Positions 44,812 through 54,034 of a DNA stretch of 64,000 bases are shown one piece after another (positions within the stretch are counted from its first letter, which is position 1; every line of letters begins with the position of its first letter). This DNA is from Lentzea albida (lineage in GTDB: Bacteria > Actinomycetota > Actinomycetes > Mycobacteriales > Pseudonocardiaceae): positions 62,001-126,000 of the forward strand of contig NZ_FOFV01000003.1 of assembly GCF_900111005.1 (NCBI RefSeq). Reading direction: 5' to 3'. The notes under the pieces are model-generated. The model had not been told where the DNA came from and did not search any database. It was given only the letters and a program-made list of their open reading frames with translations. The translations under genes were made by a program, and so were the position numbers.

Positions 44812-46410
44812 TCAGAACGGTTGCGCGTTCGGCTGGAACACCTGTCCGTCGGCCGGAGCGGTCAGGTCGACGAGGTAGCGGGTCACCGCGGCGTCGGCAC
44901 CGGCCGAGTCACCGAGGATGCAGTGCCCGAACGAGTCGACGCTGATCAGGCGCGCGTTGCCGAGCTGCTTGGCCATGCGCTGCGAGAACAGGTACTGCGT
45001 CGCCGGGTCGTAGTAGTTGCCGACCACGACGACCGGGTTCTTGGTCTTCTTGTTCCACGGCCCGATCCAGCGGTCCGGGTTGCGCGTCGGCCACGTCGGG
45101 CACGTGAGCAGGTCGGACGCGGCCTGGTAGCGGCCGAACGTCTTCGACTCCTTCTCCCACCTGTCCGCGGTCGAGGCCCAGTTGCGGTTCGTGCGCGCGA
45201 ACGGCTTGTCGGTGCAGTTCACGGCGTAGTACGAGTCGTCGCTCGTGTACGGCGTCTCCGGCAACGCCCGCACGTCGGCGCGGCCGCCGAGGTTGTTCAC
45301 CACCGGGACGTCCACAACGGACTGAACGCCCAAAGCGGCCGCCGACGGGTTCTGCGCGGCGTGGATCGACTGGAGCCACGCGGTGAGCGCCTTGAACGTG
45401 GTCGGGCTGTACAGGTTGCTCGCCGTGCGACCGACGACGTCGGTCAGCGTCACCTGGGTGCCGTTGGGCAACGTCGTCGGGCCCTTGCGCAGCGTGTCGC
45501 GGAGCGCGTCGAACTTCTTGCGCGCGTCACCGGCGAACGCACACCGCTCGACCCCCACGGAGTCGCAGCGCTTCAGCATCGCGTCCAGCGCGATCTCGAA
45601 CCCGCGGGCGCGCTCGCGGTCGTACTGCGCGCCGTCGGTCAGCCGCAGCCGCGGGTCGACGTTGCCGTCCAGGACCAGCGCCCGCGACTTGGACGGGAAG
45701 ATGTTCGCGTAGGTCGCGCCGAGCAGCGTGCCGTACGAGAAGCCGACGTACGTGAGCTGCCTGTCCCCCACGGCCTCGCGCATGACGTCGAGGTCGCGTG
45801 CGACGGCCTCGGTCGACATGTGGTTGAGCAGCGGACCGGCGTTGATCCCGCAGTAGTCCGTGTACGCCTTCGACTGCCGGATCGAGCTGGCGATCTCGTC
45901 CTGGGTGATCGGCAGCGCGTACCAGCCGACGTTGACCGCGTCGGCCTCCTCCTGCGTGCGGAAGCAGCGCAGCGGCGCGCTGCGGCCGACACCGCGCGGG
46001 TCGAAGCCGATGAGGTCGAACTTCTCGAGGATCTCCGGCGTGAAGAAGCTGGAGCCGTACGCGCTGTAGATCAGGCCGGCGCCACCGGGGCCACCTGGGT
46101 TGATGAACAGCGAGCCGATCTTCTTCGCCGGGTCGCCGGCGGGCCGCTTCATCATGACGATGCCCGTCGAGTCCCCGCGCGGGCGCGAGTGGTCGACGGG
46201 CACCACCTGGACGGCACAGCTGACCTTGGTGCGCTCGGCCGCGGGGATCTCGGCGAGCACGTCCGCCGCACACGGACCCCATTGCGCGGGTCTGGCGGCG
46301 GAAGCGGCTTCGGGCTGGGCTGAAGCGCTGCCCAGCCCGGTGATGACGGTGCCGAGCGCGAGCGCACTGGCGAGCGCCACGCGCACGGCACGCGTAGATG
46401 CGGAAGTCAT
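44812..46410 (-). CDS. Secreted alpha/beta hydrolase (tripeptidyl-peptidase-like), copy 2
   Basis: 532-residue paralog of copy 1, colinear over its whole length (GGPGGAG, FDPRGVGRS, GFSYGTLLGA, VVVGNYYDPATQY, DSFGHCILG). Catalytic triad intact. The signal peptide differs in sequence. ATG 46410 has only a weak ribosome site. Tandem duplication with both copies intact suggests dosage or divided substrate range. Confidence 0.9.
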   Translation of the reverse strand: MTSASTRAVRVALASALALGTVITGLGSASAQPEAASAARPAQWGPCAADVLAEIPAAERTKVSCAVQVVPVDHSRPRGDSTGIVMMKRPAGDPAKKIGSLFINPGGPGGAGLIYSAYGSSFFTPEILEKFDLIGFDPRGVGRSAPLRCFRTQEEADAVNVGWYALPITQDEIASSIRQSKAYTDYCGINAGPLLNHMSTEAVARDLDVMREAVGDRQLTYVGFSYGTLLGATYANIFPSKSRALVLDGNVDPRLRLTDGAQYDRERARGFEIALDAMLKRCDSVGVERCAFAGDARKKFDALRDTLRKGPTTLPNGTQVTLTDVVGRTASNLYSPTTFKALTAWLQSIHAAQNPSAAALGVQSVVDVPVVNNLGGRADVRALPETPYTSDDSYYAVNCTDKPFARTNRNWASTADRWEKESKTFGRYQAASDLLTCPTWPTRNPDRWIGPWNKKTKNPVVVVGNYYDPATQYLFSQRMAKQLGNARLISVDSFGHCILGDSAGADAAVTRYLVDLTAPADGQVFQPNAQPF

Positions 46411-46420
46411 CGTTGCAGCC

Positions 46421-46465
46421 CATCACCGGGCGTGCACCGTGTGTACCCGCCTATCGGAGGGTTGT
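46421..46465 (-). promoter_or_regulatory. Promoter/operator block conserved between the two hydrolase genes (copy 2)
   Basis: Counterpart of 44743-44787, with four differences in 45 bases. Starts eleven bases ahead of the ATG, as in copy 1. Confidence 0.6.
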
Positions 46466-46473
46466 GACCTGAC

Positions 46474-47445
46474 CTACACGGCTTGGGCGAGCGAGACCGC
46501 GAACCTGCCCTCGGAATCGGTCCACCAGCGGTGCAGGGCGAATCCGCCCTCCTCCAGCTCCCGCTTCACGCCCTCCTCGCGGAACTTGGCCGACACCTCG
46601 GTCCGCAGCTCCTCGCCCTCGCGGAACTCGACGGTGAGACCGAGCTCGGCGATCGTCACGGTCATCGCCCGCTTCGCCCGCAGGCGCATCTCGATCCACT
46701 CCTGCTCGGCGTTCCACAACGCCACGTGCTCGAACGCGTCGACGTCGAAGTCGCCGCCGACCTCGCGGTTCAGCACGTTCAGCACGTTGCGGTTGAACTC
46801 CGCCGTCACGCCCTGTGCGTCGTCGTACGCGCGCACCAACGTCTGCTCGTCCTTCACCAGGTCGGTGCCGAGCAGCAGCCACTCCCCCGGCTCCAGCACG
46901 TCGCGCACCGTCCGGAAGAACTTCTCGCGCTCCTCCGGGATCAGGTTGCCGATCGTGCCACCGAGGAACGCGACCACGCGCGGCGACTCACCGGGCAGCA
47001 GCGCGAGGTGCTGCGTGAAGTCGCCGACCACGCCGTGCACGCGCAGGCCCGGGTAGTCCGCGATGATCGCGTGCGCGGCCTCGGTGAGCGCCGACACCGA
47101 CACGTCCTGCGGCACGAACTCGCGCAGCGTCCCGTGCTCCCGCAACGCGCTGAGCAGCAGCCTGGTCTTCTCCGACGAACCGGAACCCAGCTCCACCAGC
47201 GAGTGCGCGCCCGTGGTCGCCGCGATCTCGCCGGCGCGGGAGGCGAGCACCTCGCGTTCGGCACGGGTCGGGTAGTACTCGGGCAGCCGCGTGATGTCCT
47301 CGAACAACGCGCTGCCGACGGCGTCGTAGAACCACTTCGGCGAGACCCACTTCGGGTCCGCGGTCAGTCCGGCCCGCACGTCGGCACGTAGCGCGTGTGC
47401 GGCGTCCTCCGGCTTGAGATGAACGTCCAGCACCGGCTCGGTCAT
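46474..47445 (-). CDS. egtD: L-histidine N-alpha-methyltransferase EgtD
   Basis: 323-residue SAM-dependent enzyme that trimethylates histidine to hercynine, first committed step to ergothioneine. LVELGSGSSEKTRLLL is the SAM-binding motif, LGGTIGNL and NREVGGDFD belong to the histidine site, and the FEHVALWNAEQEWIEMRL region is typical. ATG 47445 overlaps the egtC stop by four bases. Last gene of egtABCD. Confidence 0.95.
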   Translation of the reverse strand: MTEPVLDVHLKPEDAAHALRADVRAGLTADPKWVSPKWFYDAVGSALFEDITRLPEYYPTRAEREVLASRAGEIAATTGAHSLVELGSGSSEKTRLLLSALREHGTLREFVPQDVSVSALTEAAHAIIADYPGLRVHGVVGDFTQHLALLPGESPRVVAFLGGTIGNLIPEEREKFFRTVRDVLEPGEWLLLGTDLVKDEQTLVRAYDDAQGVTAEFNRNVLNVLNREVGGDFDVDAFEHVALWNAEQEWIEMRLRAKRAMTVTIAELGLTVEFREGEELRTEVSAKFREEGVKRELEEGGFALHRWWTDSEGRFAVSLAQAV

Positions 47446-48167
47446 ATCGGTCGAACCTCCACAGTGGATGGATCAGCGGTGACCACGTGCCGGTCGGGGA
47501 TCTCCCGCCAGCCCGGGTCGTCGTCGAGCGGTTCGGACGCGATGGTCACGCCCTGGCCCTTCTGCAGCACCCACAGGGCGTGTGTCCACGTCGTCCCCGC
47601 GAGCACCTTCCCGTTCGTCAGCAGGAAGTTCAGCCGCGACTTCGGCGCCGCGTCCGCGACCTCCCGCACGAGTTCGGCGAGCGCCCGCGCCGGCTCCTCC
47701 CCCGTCTCCAGCCGACGCCTCAGCACCGTCCACAGCAGAGCCGAGTCGGTGGGGGCGTCCATCGTGAGCAGGTCGGTGACGTCGAGCGTCTTCGCGAGGC
47801 CCGCGACGGTGTGCGGCCAGCCGTCGACGCGGCCGTTGTGGCTGAACAGCCACGTGCCGTCGGTGAACGGCGCGCACGCCGCGTCCGACACCGGCATGCC
47901 CGTGGTCGCCGACCGCACCGCCGCCAGGACCGCCGTCGACTCCCCCGCCGCAAGCTGGCGCAGGTTCGGGTCGCTCCACAACGTCCCGGCGCGCCGGTAC
48001 CGCACCGGGCCGGGGAACCAGCCGACGCCGTAGCCGTCGACGTTCACGGTTCCACCGGCCCGCATGTCGGCGGGCGCGTAGGACTGGTGCTCCAGCGAGT
48101 GCGGTGCGTCGTAGAGCAGGCTCGCGACGGGCACGGCGGCGCCCAGGTACGCCAGGTGGCGGCACAT
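47442..48167 (-). CDS. egtC: Gamma-glutamyl-hercynylcysteine sulfoxide hydrolase EgtC
   Basis: 241-residue class II glutamine amidotransferase fold protein. It begins MCRHLAYLG, so Cys2 is the catalytic N-terminal nucleophile; GYGVGWFP and FSHNGRVDGWP are the family motifs. It removes glutamate from the EgtB product. Four bases separate it from egtB, and it overlaps egtD. Confidence 0.95.
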   Translation of the reverse strand: MCRHLAYLGAAVPVASLLYDAPHSLEHQSYAPADMRAGGTVNVDGYGVGWFPGPVRYRRAGTLWSDPNLRQLAAGESTAVLAAVRSATTGMPVSDAACAPFTDGTWLFSHNGRVDGWPHTVAGLAKTLDVTDLLTMDAPTDSALLWTVLRRRLETGEEPARALAELVREVADAAPKSRLNFLLTNGKVLAGTTWTHALWVLQKGQGVTIASEPLDDDPGWREIPDRHVVTADPSTVEVRPI

Positions 48168-48171
48168 CGGC

Positions 48172-49461
48172 CTAGGCGTCCCTGGCGCAGCGGAAGCCGG
48201 CGAAGATCTGCCTCCTGATCGGGTAGTCCCAGTTGCGGAACGTCGAGCGGATCGCCGACTTGTCGGTGCCGAACGACCCGCCGCGCAGCACCTTGTAGTC
48301 CGGCCCGAAGAAGACCTCGGAGTACTCCTTGTACGGGAACACCTCGAAGCCCGGGTAGGGACCGAAGTCGCTGGAGGTCCACTCCCACACGTCACCGATC
48401 AGCTGGTGCACCCCCGCCGGGGAGGCACCCGCCGGGTACGCGCCGACCGGGGCGGGGCGCAGGTGGCGCTGGTTGAGGTTCGCGTGCTCCTCGGTCGGCT
48501 CCTCGTCGCCCCACGGGTAGCGGCGAGTCGTTCCCGACGCCGTGTCGAACCGGGCCGCCTTCTCCCACTCGGCCTCCGTGGGCAGGCGCTTGCCCACCCA
48601 CGTCGCGTAGGCCTGCGCCTCGTGGAAGCACACGTGCACAACGGGTTCGTCCGGCACGATCGGCTCGGTCACGCCGAACGCCGTGCGCACGAACGAGTTC
48701 TCCTCGCGCTGCCAGAACCTCGGCGCCATGAGCTTGGCCGTGGTGCGGTGCTCCCAGCCCTCGTCCGTCCACAGGCGACGGTCGTCGTACCCGCCGGCCA
48801 GGATGAACTGGGCGTACTCGGCGTTGGTGACCGGGGTGGTGTCGATGAAGAACGAGTCGACGTGGACGGCGTGCGCGGGCCGCTCGTTGTCCAGGGCCCA
48901 CGGTTCGTCCGAAGTGCCCATTTCGAACGGTCCGCCCGGAATGAACACTTCCGTTGTGGGCACGAGACTTCCGGCCGGTGGCGCGGGCGCGTGCAGCACC
49001 GGGTCGCCCTTGCGCAGCTGGTGCGTCGCCAGCATCGTCTCGTCGTGCTGCTGCTCGTGCTGCACGATCATGCCGAACGCGAACCCGTTCTCGACGAGCC
49101 GGCGGCCTTCGAGCGGCACCTTCTCCAGCACGTCGAACACCTTGCCGCGCACGTCGCCGACGTACTGGCGGGCCTCGCGCGGGTTCAGCAGCGGCAGCTC
49201 GGGCCGCACGCTGCGGGCGAACTTGAACGCGTCGTAGTACTCGTCGATGTCACTGCGCACCGGTTCGCGTCCGCCGACGTCGCGGACCAGCCACAGCTCT
49301 TCCTGGTTGCCGATGTGCGCCAGGTCCCAGACCAGCGGCGACATCAGTTTCGAGTGCTGCCGGACGAGGTCGTGCTCGTCGACGGCGTCGGTCAGGGCGG
49401 TGGAACGCGCGCGCGAACGCAGCAGTTCCTCCGCCACCTGCTCGCGGAGTTGTTCGGTCAC
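48172..49461 (-). CDS. egtB: Hercynine oxygenase EgtB
   Basis: 429-residue non-heme iron enzyme that joins gamma-glutamylcysteine to hercynine with oxygen. Iron ligands His49 (DLAHIGNQ) and His135/His139 (HEQQHDET) are intact in the DinB-like N-domain; the C-terminal formylglycine-enzyme-like domain shows RLPTEAEWEKAAR, WEWTSS and RGGSFGT. GTG 49461 overlaps the egtA stop. Confidence 0.96.
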   Translation of the reverse strand: MTEQLREQVAEELLRSRARSTALTDAVDEHDLVRQHSKLMSPLVWDLAHIGNQEELWLVRDVGGREPVRSDIDEYYDAFKFARSVRPELPLLNPREARQYVGDVRGKVFDVLEKVPLEGRRLVENGFAFGMIVQHEQQHDETMLATHQLRKGDPVLHAPAPPAGSLVPTTEVFIPGGPFEMGTSDEPWALDNERPAHAVHVDSFFIDTTPVTNAEYAQFILAGGYDDRRLWTDEGWEHRTTAKLMAPRFWQREENSFVRTAFGVTEPIVPDEPVVHVCFHEAQAYATWVGKRLPTEAEWEKAARFDTASGTTRRYPWGDEEPTEEHANLNQRHLRPAPVGAYPAGASPAGVHQLIGDVWEWTSSDFGPYPGFEVFPYKEYSEVFFGPDYKVLRGGSFGTDKSAIRSTFRNWDYPIRRQIFAGFRCARDA

Positions 49462-50657
49462 AGCTTCCCCTCAAGCTCCTGGCTGATGGCGCTGATCTGT
49501 TCTCGGGAGAGGCCCGTGCGGGGCAACGCCTCGATGCCCAGGGCCACGACGTCCTTCGCGGCGCGCGCGATGCGCTCGTCCGCCAACCCGTACCGCGCGG
49601 CCTTGAGCCACCGCCCGGCGGCCCGTTCCGTCGCCGCCAGCACACCGTCCACAACGGACGGGTCGCTGAACAGCGCGACGAGCAGCGCACTCGGCGCGAT
49701 CCACCCACCCGGTGCGGGGGTGTCGAGATATCTGATCTCCATGTACCCGCGCGGCCGGACCGGCGGGAACATCAACGACATGTGGTAGTCGAGGTCGTCG
49801 CTGGTGGGAGCGCGGTCGTGCGCCCCCTCGACCCACTCCGCGAACGTGAACCGGCGCTCCGGGATCCAGCTGGAGCTGGGGCCGCGCACCACGATCACGG
49901 GGGTGTCGACGACTCTTCGCGCGTAGGCGGAGGCCGGATCGGCGCACACGGCACTCGGTCTGGTGCGCACGGGATCACAGCCGTAGAGCGCCCGCATGCG
50001 CGCGGACGCCCAGTCCTGGTGCAGGCCGCCGATGCTCGGCGAGTTCGCGAACAGAGCGATCATCACCGGCCCGAGCTGGTGCACAGCGGCCCACCTGTCC
50101 TGCACGTGCTTCTGCTCGCCGAAGTCGATGCACACCTGCAGGCCCGCGGTGTTGCACATCATGGAGATGCCGTCGTCACCGAGCGGCGCGAAGGCGTGTT
50201 CCATCGCGGCGTACCGGGGTACCTGCAGCAGGCGCGTGGGACGTCGATGCTGGTCAGCGCCCTTGTCGCCGAGCACGAGGCCGTGGTCGGCGAGCATCGC
50301 CGTGAGGTGGGAGATGTCCTGGGAGACCGTCTGGAAGAGGTCCGGGAGGCTGGTGCAGGGAGGGGTGGAGATCTCGACCTGCCCGCCTGGTTCGACGGTC
50401 AGCGGTGTGCCGCTCGGAAGCGGCCGCTGGGGGCTGTCCGGGACTAGCGTGGGTGGCGCGTGGTCGCCGAGTGCGGCGGCGAGCCTATGTCGATCGAGGA
50501 CCTGCGAAGGGTCTTCGGCGTGGTGCACGGTCCATTCGAGCTCCACGCCGAAGAGCCTCGGTGGACCGTGCTTGAAACAGACCGAGGCCACATAAGCCTC
50601 GGCCTCGGCGCGATCGGCGAACCTCGCCGGCGCCCTTTTGGTACGCAACGCAGTCAC
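49458..50657 (-). CDS. egtA: Glutamate-cysteine ligase EgtA
   Basis: 399-residue GCS2-like ligase supplying gamma-glutamylcysteine for ergothioneine. FGVELEWTVHH, VEPGGQVEISTPP and MMCNTAGLQVCIDFG are family signatures, and YMEIRYLDTPAPGGW lies near the C-terminus. GTG 50657 has GGGGAG nine bases upstream. It heads egtABCD; egtE is not in this window. Confidence 0.95.
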   Translation of the reverse strand: MTALRTKRAPARFADRAEAEAYVASVCFKHGPPRLFGVELEWTVHHAEDPSQVLDRHRLAAALGDHAPPTLVPDSPQRPLPSGTPLTVEPGGQVEISTPPCTSLPDLFQTVSQDISHLTAMLADHGLVLGDKGADQHRRPTRLLQVPRYAAMEHAFAPLGDDGISMMCNTAGLQVCIDFGEQKHVQDRWAAVHQLGPVMIALFANSPSIGGLHQDWASARMRALYGCDPVRTRPSAVCADPASAYARRVVDTPVIVVRGPSSSWIPERRFTFAEWVEGAHDRAPTSDDLDYHMSLMFPPVRPRGYMEIRYLDTPAPGGWIAPSALLVALFSDPSVVDGVLAATERAAGRWLKAARYGLADERIARAAKDVVALGIEALPRTGLSREQISAISQELEGKL

Positions 50658-50692
50658 GCTGCCACACTCCCCGTGATCGTCTGGCCCGTTCG

Positions 50693-50714
50693 ACGCTACA
50701 CGCGGGGTCTGACA
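50693..50714 (-). promoter_or_regulatory. Promoter of egtABCD resembling the DNA-damage type
   Basis: Minus strand: TGTCAGAC (50714-50707), eight bases, TAGCGT (50698-50693). The base before TGTC is G where T is usual. Transcript start near 50686 would leave a leader of about 29 bases holding the GGGGAG ribosome site. Confidence 0.45.
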
Positions 50715-50751
50715 CTCGCAGCTCTCAAATCCTTACGAAACAAGTGATGTT

Positions 50752-50777
50752 GCCCGTGTGCACGCGTGCACACGGGC
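50752..50777. terminator. Palindromic terminator after the sorbosone-dehydrogenase-like gene
   Basis: A perfect 26-base palindrome built of GCCCGTGTGCACG and its complement. It lies 28 bases beyond the stop at 50805 on the minus strand. Confidence 0.7.
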
Positions 50778-50804
50778 GACCGTCCCACTTCGTGGCGAGA
50801 CGTC

Positions 50805-53294
50805 TTACGTTCTGGCATCCAGACGTCCGCGCGGCACCGTTTCGGCGGTTGACGCGCCGCCCTCGTACACCACGTCGATGTGCAGGATCCGGTCGTTCCC
50901 GGCAGATCCGTCCTTGTCGGTCGTGGTCGTCAGCCAGATGTCGCCCTCGGCGTCCACCTCGACCGTCCGCAGCCGGTTGTAGGTGCCCTGGAAGTAGGTC
51001 TGCTGGTCGACGAGGTTGCCGTTCGCGTCGATGCGCATCCGGTAGATGCGCTGACCGACGGTGGTGGCGACGAACACGTGGTCGTTGATGATCGTCAGGC
51101 CCGAGGGCGAGGCCTGCGAGGTGGACCACGTCTTCTTGGGCGGGATGGTGCCGGCGCAGTTGCCGATCGTGCCCTCGCACGGCTCCCAGCCGTAGTTGCC
51201 GCCCTTGGTGATCAGGTTCACCTCGTCCTGCTGGGAGTTGCCGAACTCCGACGCCCACAGCCTGCCCTGCGAGTCGAAGTCGAGGCCCTGCACGTTGCGG
51301 TGCCCGTAGCTCCAGATCGCCTTGCCGGGGAACGGGTTGTCGGACGGGATGGAGCCGTCCGCGTTGAGGCGCAGGATCTTGCCGGCGTTGGTGTTGAGGT
51401 TCTGCGCGTTGTTGCCGTTCTGCGCGTCCCCGGTCGAGACGAACAGGTACCGCCCGTCCGGGCTGAACCGCAACCGCCCGCCGTTGTGGTACCGGTTCTT
51501 CGGCACGCCGTCGAGCAACGTCGTCCAGCCGGTGAGCTGCGAGCCGTCGAACTGAGCCCTGACCAGGCGGTTTCCACCGCTGTAGGTGTGGTAGACGTAG
51601 ACGAACCGGTCGGTGGCGAAGTTCTTCGACACCTCGATGCCGAGCACACCGCCCTCACCGTTCGTGCCCATCGCCCCGGGTACCTTGCCGATGGTGGTCT
51701 TGGCGCCGGCCTCGGTCACGCGCAGGACGTTGAACGTCTCGCGCTCGGTCACCAGCGCCGACCCGTCGGGCAGGAACGCGAGCCCCCACGCGACGTCGAC
51801 CCCGGCCACGACCTGCTTGACCGAGCCGGGGTTCGGCACCCCGATGCCCCCACCGGCCACCGGCCGGACGGAGATCTCGTTGGAGAACGCCGACAGGTTG
51901 CCCGCCGCGTCCTTCGCCCGCACCTGCGCGCGGTACGTCTGCCCGGTGGTGAGCCCGGCGACGGTCGCCGACGTGGCCGACCCGTCCGCGGTCTGCTTCA
52001 GCGCGCCGTCGAGGTGGATCTCGTACCCGGTGACGCCGACGTTGTCACTCGACGCGCCCCACGCGAGCGAGACGCTGGTCGAGGTGGCGCCGGTGGACCG
52101 CAGGGTGCCCGGCGTCGTGGGCGGCTGCGTGTCGGCGGGCGCGGGCTTGGTGCGGCCGGGCACGTTGTTGGAGGCCTGCGAGACGTTGCCCGCGCGGTCC
52201 TTCGCGAACACGGTCCAGTCGTACTCGACGTCGGGCCGCAACCCGGTGGCCGTCGCCTCCAGCACGTTCCCGACACTCGTGACGAGCTGCCCGTGCTGGT
52301 AGACGTCGTACCCGGTGACCCCGACGTTGTCGGTGGCCGCCTCCCACCTCAGCGACACCGAGTTGTGCGTGGAACCGACGAACTGCAGGTTGCGCGGCGG
52401 CGTCGGCGCCTCGTCGTCCGGCGGCCCGACCAGCACGGCCGTCAACTTGTCCGCGTTGGGCCCGCCGTTGGCCGTCGTGGCGGTCGCCTTGATCCTGTTG
52501 GCACCAGCGTGAAGCGTGGCCTTGATGGTGCGCGTCTGCCAGGTGGTCCACGCCCCGGTGCCGGGGAACGACACGACCTGCGCGCCGGCCCCGTCCACGG
52601 TCACCGACACGGGCCGGTCGGCCGTCGTCCCGTTGGCGTAGCGGAACACGAGGTCGTGCTCCCCACCGGACTCGGCGTTGATCACGTACTCGACGGACGA
52701 CCCGACGACGTTGTCGTAGTTGACGAACCCGCGCCCGGAGAACCCGGCCCAGTTCGACTCCACGACCCCCTGACTGACGACCGCGTCCTCGGCCTCCTGT
52801 TCCAGAGCCGCCTCCTCGACCTCCAGGTAGTCGAGGTTCGGCCCGCCGGTGGCCCCGGTGGAGGTGACCTTGATCTTGTTCACGCCGGCGTTGAGCGCGA
52901 CGGTGTTCTCGGCGGACACCCACGTCGTCCACGCGCCGGTCCCCGCGAACGCCCGCTCGTCGACGGCCAACGCCCCGTTGACGCTCACGTCGGCGGGCCG
53001 GTTGTCCACGCTCCCGTTGGCGTACCGGAAGACCAGCTTCACCTGCCCGGCCCTCGCCGCGGTGACCGTGAACTCGACCGAACTGCCCACCACGTTGTCG
53101 ACGTTCACGAACCCGGCCCCGGAGAACCCTGCGTGGTTCGACTCCACCACACCCTGCGACACGGCAGCGTTCTCCGCCTCGTACCGCACCGGCGCCGCAA
53201 GAGCGGACTCCGGCACGGACACCACAGCAACGGCTGTGGCACAGGCAACGCCCATCACACCGAGCGCACGCGCCCGGCCTCTTCTCGGTGCCAC
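50805..53294 (-). CDS. Secreted PQQ-type sorbosone/glucose dehydrogenase with two CBM-like and two FN3 domains
   Basis: 829 residues. Signal peptide (about 1-34), two CBM6/35-like modules (about 36-160 and 165-290: YEAENAAVSQGVVESN and QEAEDAVVSQGVVESN, with GFVNxDNVVGSSVE in both), two fibronectin type III domains (about 297-480, each with TDNVGVTGY/SDNVGVTGY), then a six-bladed propeller (AWGLAFLPDGSALVTER, YHNGGRLRFSPDGRYLFVSTGD, LDFDSQGRLWASEFGN). Likely oxidises sugars or bound polysaccharide outside the cell. GTG 53294 was chosen for its GGGAGG seven bases upstream. Confidence 0.9.
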   Translation of the reverse strand: MAPRRGRARALGVMGVACATAVAVVSVPESALAAPVRYEAENAAVSQGVVESNHAGFSGAGFVNVDNVVGSSVEFTVTAARAGQVKLVFRYANGSVDNRPADVSVNGALAVDERAFAGTGAWTTWVSAENTVALNAGVNKIKVTSTGATGGPNLDYLEVEEAALEQEAEDAVVSQGVVESNWAGFSGRGFVNYDNVVGSSVEYVINAESGGEHDLVFRYANGTTADRPVSVTVDGAGAQVVSFPGTGAWTTWQTRTIKATLHAGANRIKATATTANGGPNADKLTAVLVGPPDDEAPTPPRNLQFVGSTHNSVSLRWEAATDNVGVTGYDVYQHGQLVTSVGNVLEATATGLRPDVEYDWTVFAKDRAGNVSQASNNVPGRTKPAPADTQPPTTPGTLRSTGATSTSVSLAWGASSDNVGVTGYEIHLDGALKQTADGSATSATVAGLTTGQTYRAQVRAKDAAGNLSAFSNEISVRPVAGGGIGVPNPGSVKQVVAGVDVAWGLAFLPDGSALVTERETFNVLRVTEAGAKTTIGKVPGAMGTNGEGGVLGIEVSKNFATDRFVYVYHTYSGGNRLVRAQFDGSQLTGWTTLLDGVPKNRYHNGGRLRFSPDGRYLFVSTGDAQNGNNAQNLNTNAGKILRLNADGSIPSDNPFPGKAIWSYGHRNVQGLDFDSQGRLWASEFGNSQQDEVNLITKGGNYGWEPCEGTIGNCAGTIPPKKTWSTSQASPSGLTIINDHVFVATTVGQRIYRMRIDANGNLVDQQTYFQGTYNRLRTVEVDAEGDIWLTTTTDKDGSAGNDRILHIDVVYEGGASTAETVPRGRLDART

Positions 53295-53796
53295 TGTTGT
53301 GCCTCCCAGGGGGATCACGACGAAGCGGCGGCGGGGTACAGCTGTATAGACAAGAAACTTTCCTGACTGTTGCGCAGATCACACCACCGCGGGCCGCCTG
53401 AGTCAACCCCGCCGCCGAGGTGCGGGAAAGCGCTTACCGGAACCCGAGACGGATCCCGGTCGCCGGACGGGAGGGCGCGAGCGAACGCAGGTGGGGCCAA
53501 CCGCGACACGACCACACAGGCAGGCCCGAAGCCCGCCCACCCGACACGACCACGCACGAAAGCCCGGCGCGCGGTGCCCACCGCACTCGCCCCACCCACC
53601 ACAACCACGCACTCGGGCCCGGCGCCCGGTACCAACCGGACAGCCGCAGGCAAAGACCAACCACGCACCCAGCCTGGTGTGGCGATGCGAAGCGAGCCGG
53701 ATGAACTGTGCTGCGATGGGCACCGGTGCAGCCAACCGCACCCCGGAACTCGTCAAGGCCCGAGGGACCACCCTCGCAGGCCGACGCCGGAACCCG
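53295..53796. other. 502-base spacer without supported genes
   Basis: Open frames on both strands are Pro/Arg/Ala-rich shadows without ribosome sites. The stretch is rich in CCGACC/CACGACC-type words. The promoter of the dehydrogenase gene must lie in its first 100 bases, but no clear -10/-35 pair was found. Confidence 0.5.
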
Positions 53797-53949
53797 TCAC
53801 CGCTCCCGGTTCTCAGCCAAAACCGCGATCAAATCCGAAAACCCACGCGAAACCAGCAAATCCACCACGTGGACCCCAGTCGACTCCCGCCGCTGCCACC
53901 CCAGACGCTCCACCAGCGCCGACAACGGGCGAACCTCCTGCGTCTCCAT
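53797..53949 (-). CDS. Possible 50-residue protein
   Basis: METQEVRPLSALVERLGWQ... ends GFSDLIAVLAENRER. About 80% of third codon positions are G/C by hand count, and the residue pattern is helical and protein-like, unlike nearby shadows. No ribosome site; TTTTATCC lies about ten bases upstream. Family unknown. Could be real or chance. Confidence 0.35.
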   Translation of the reverse strand: METQEVRPLSALVERLGWQRRESTGVHVVDLLVSRGFSDLIAVLAENRER

Positions 53950-54034
53950 GAGCCGGAAGGATAAAACCAACCCCGGCCGAACCGGCCCAGCCGCCCCACA
54001 TGATCCACTCGAAAGGATCACATGGGCGACAGGG

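Noticed and set aside
53403-53771. 122-codon minus-strand frame in the spacer before the AcnR-like gene
   Set aside because: Composition dominated by Arg, Gly, Cys and Trp, typical of non-coding GC-rich DNA.
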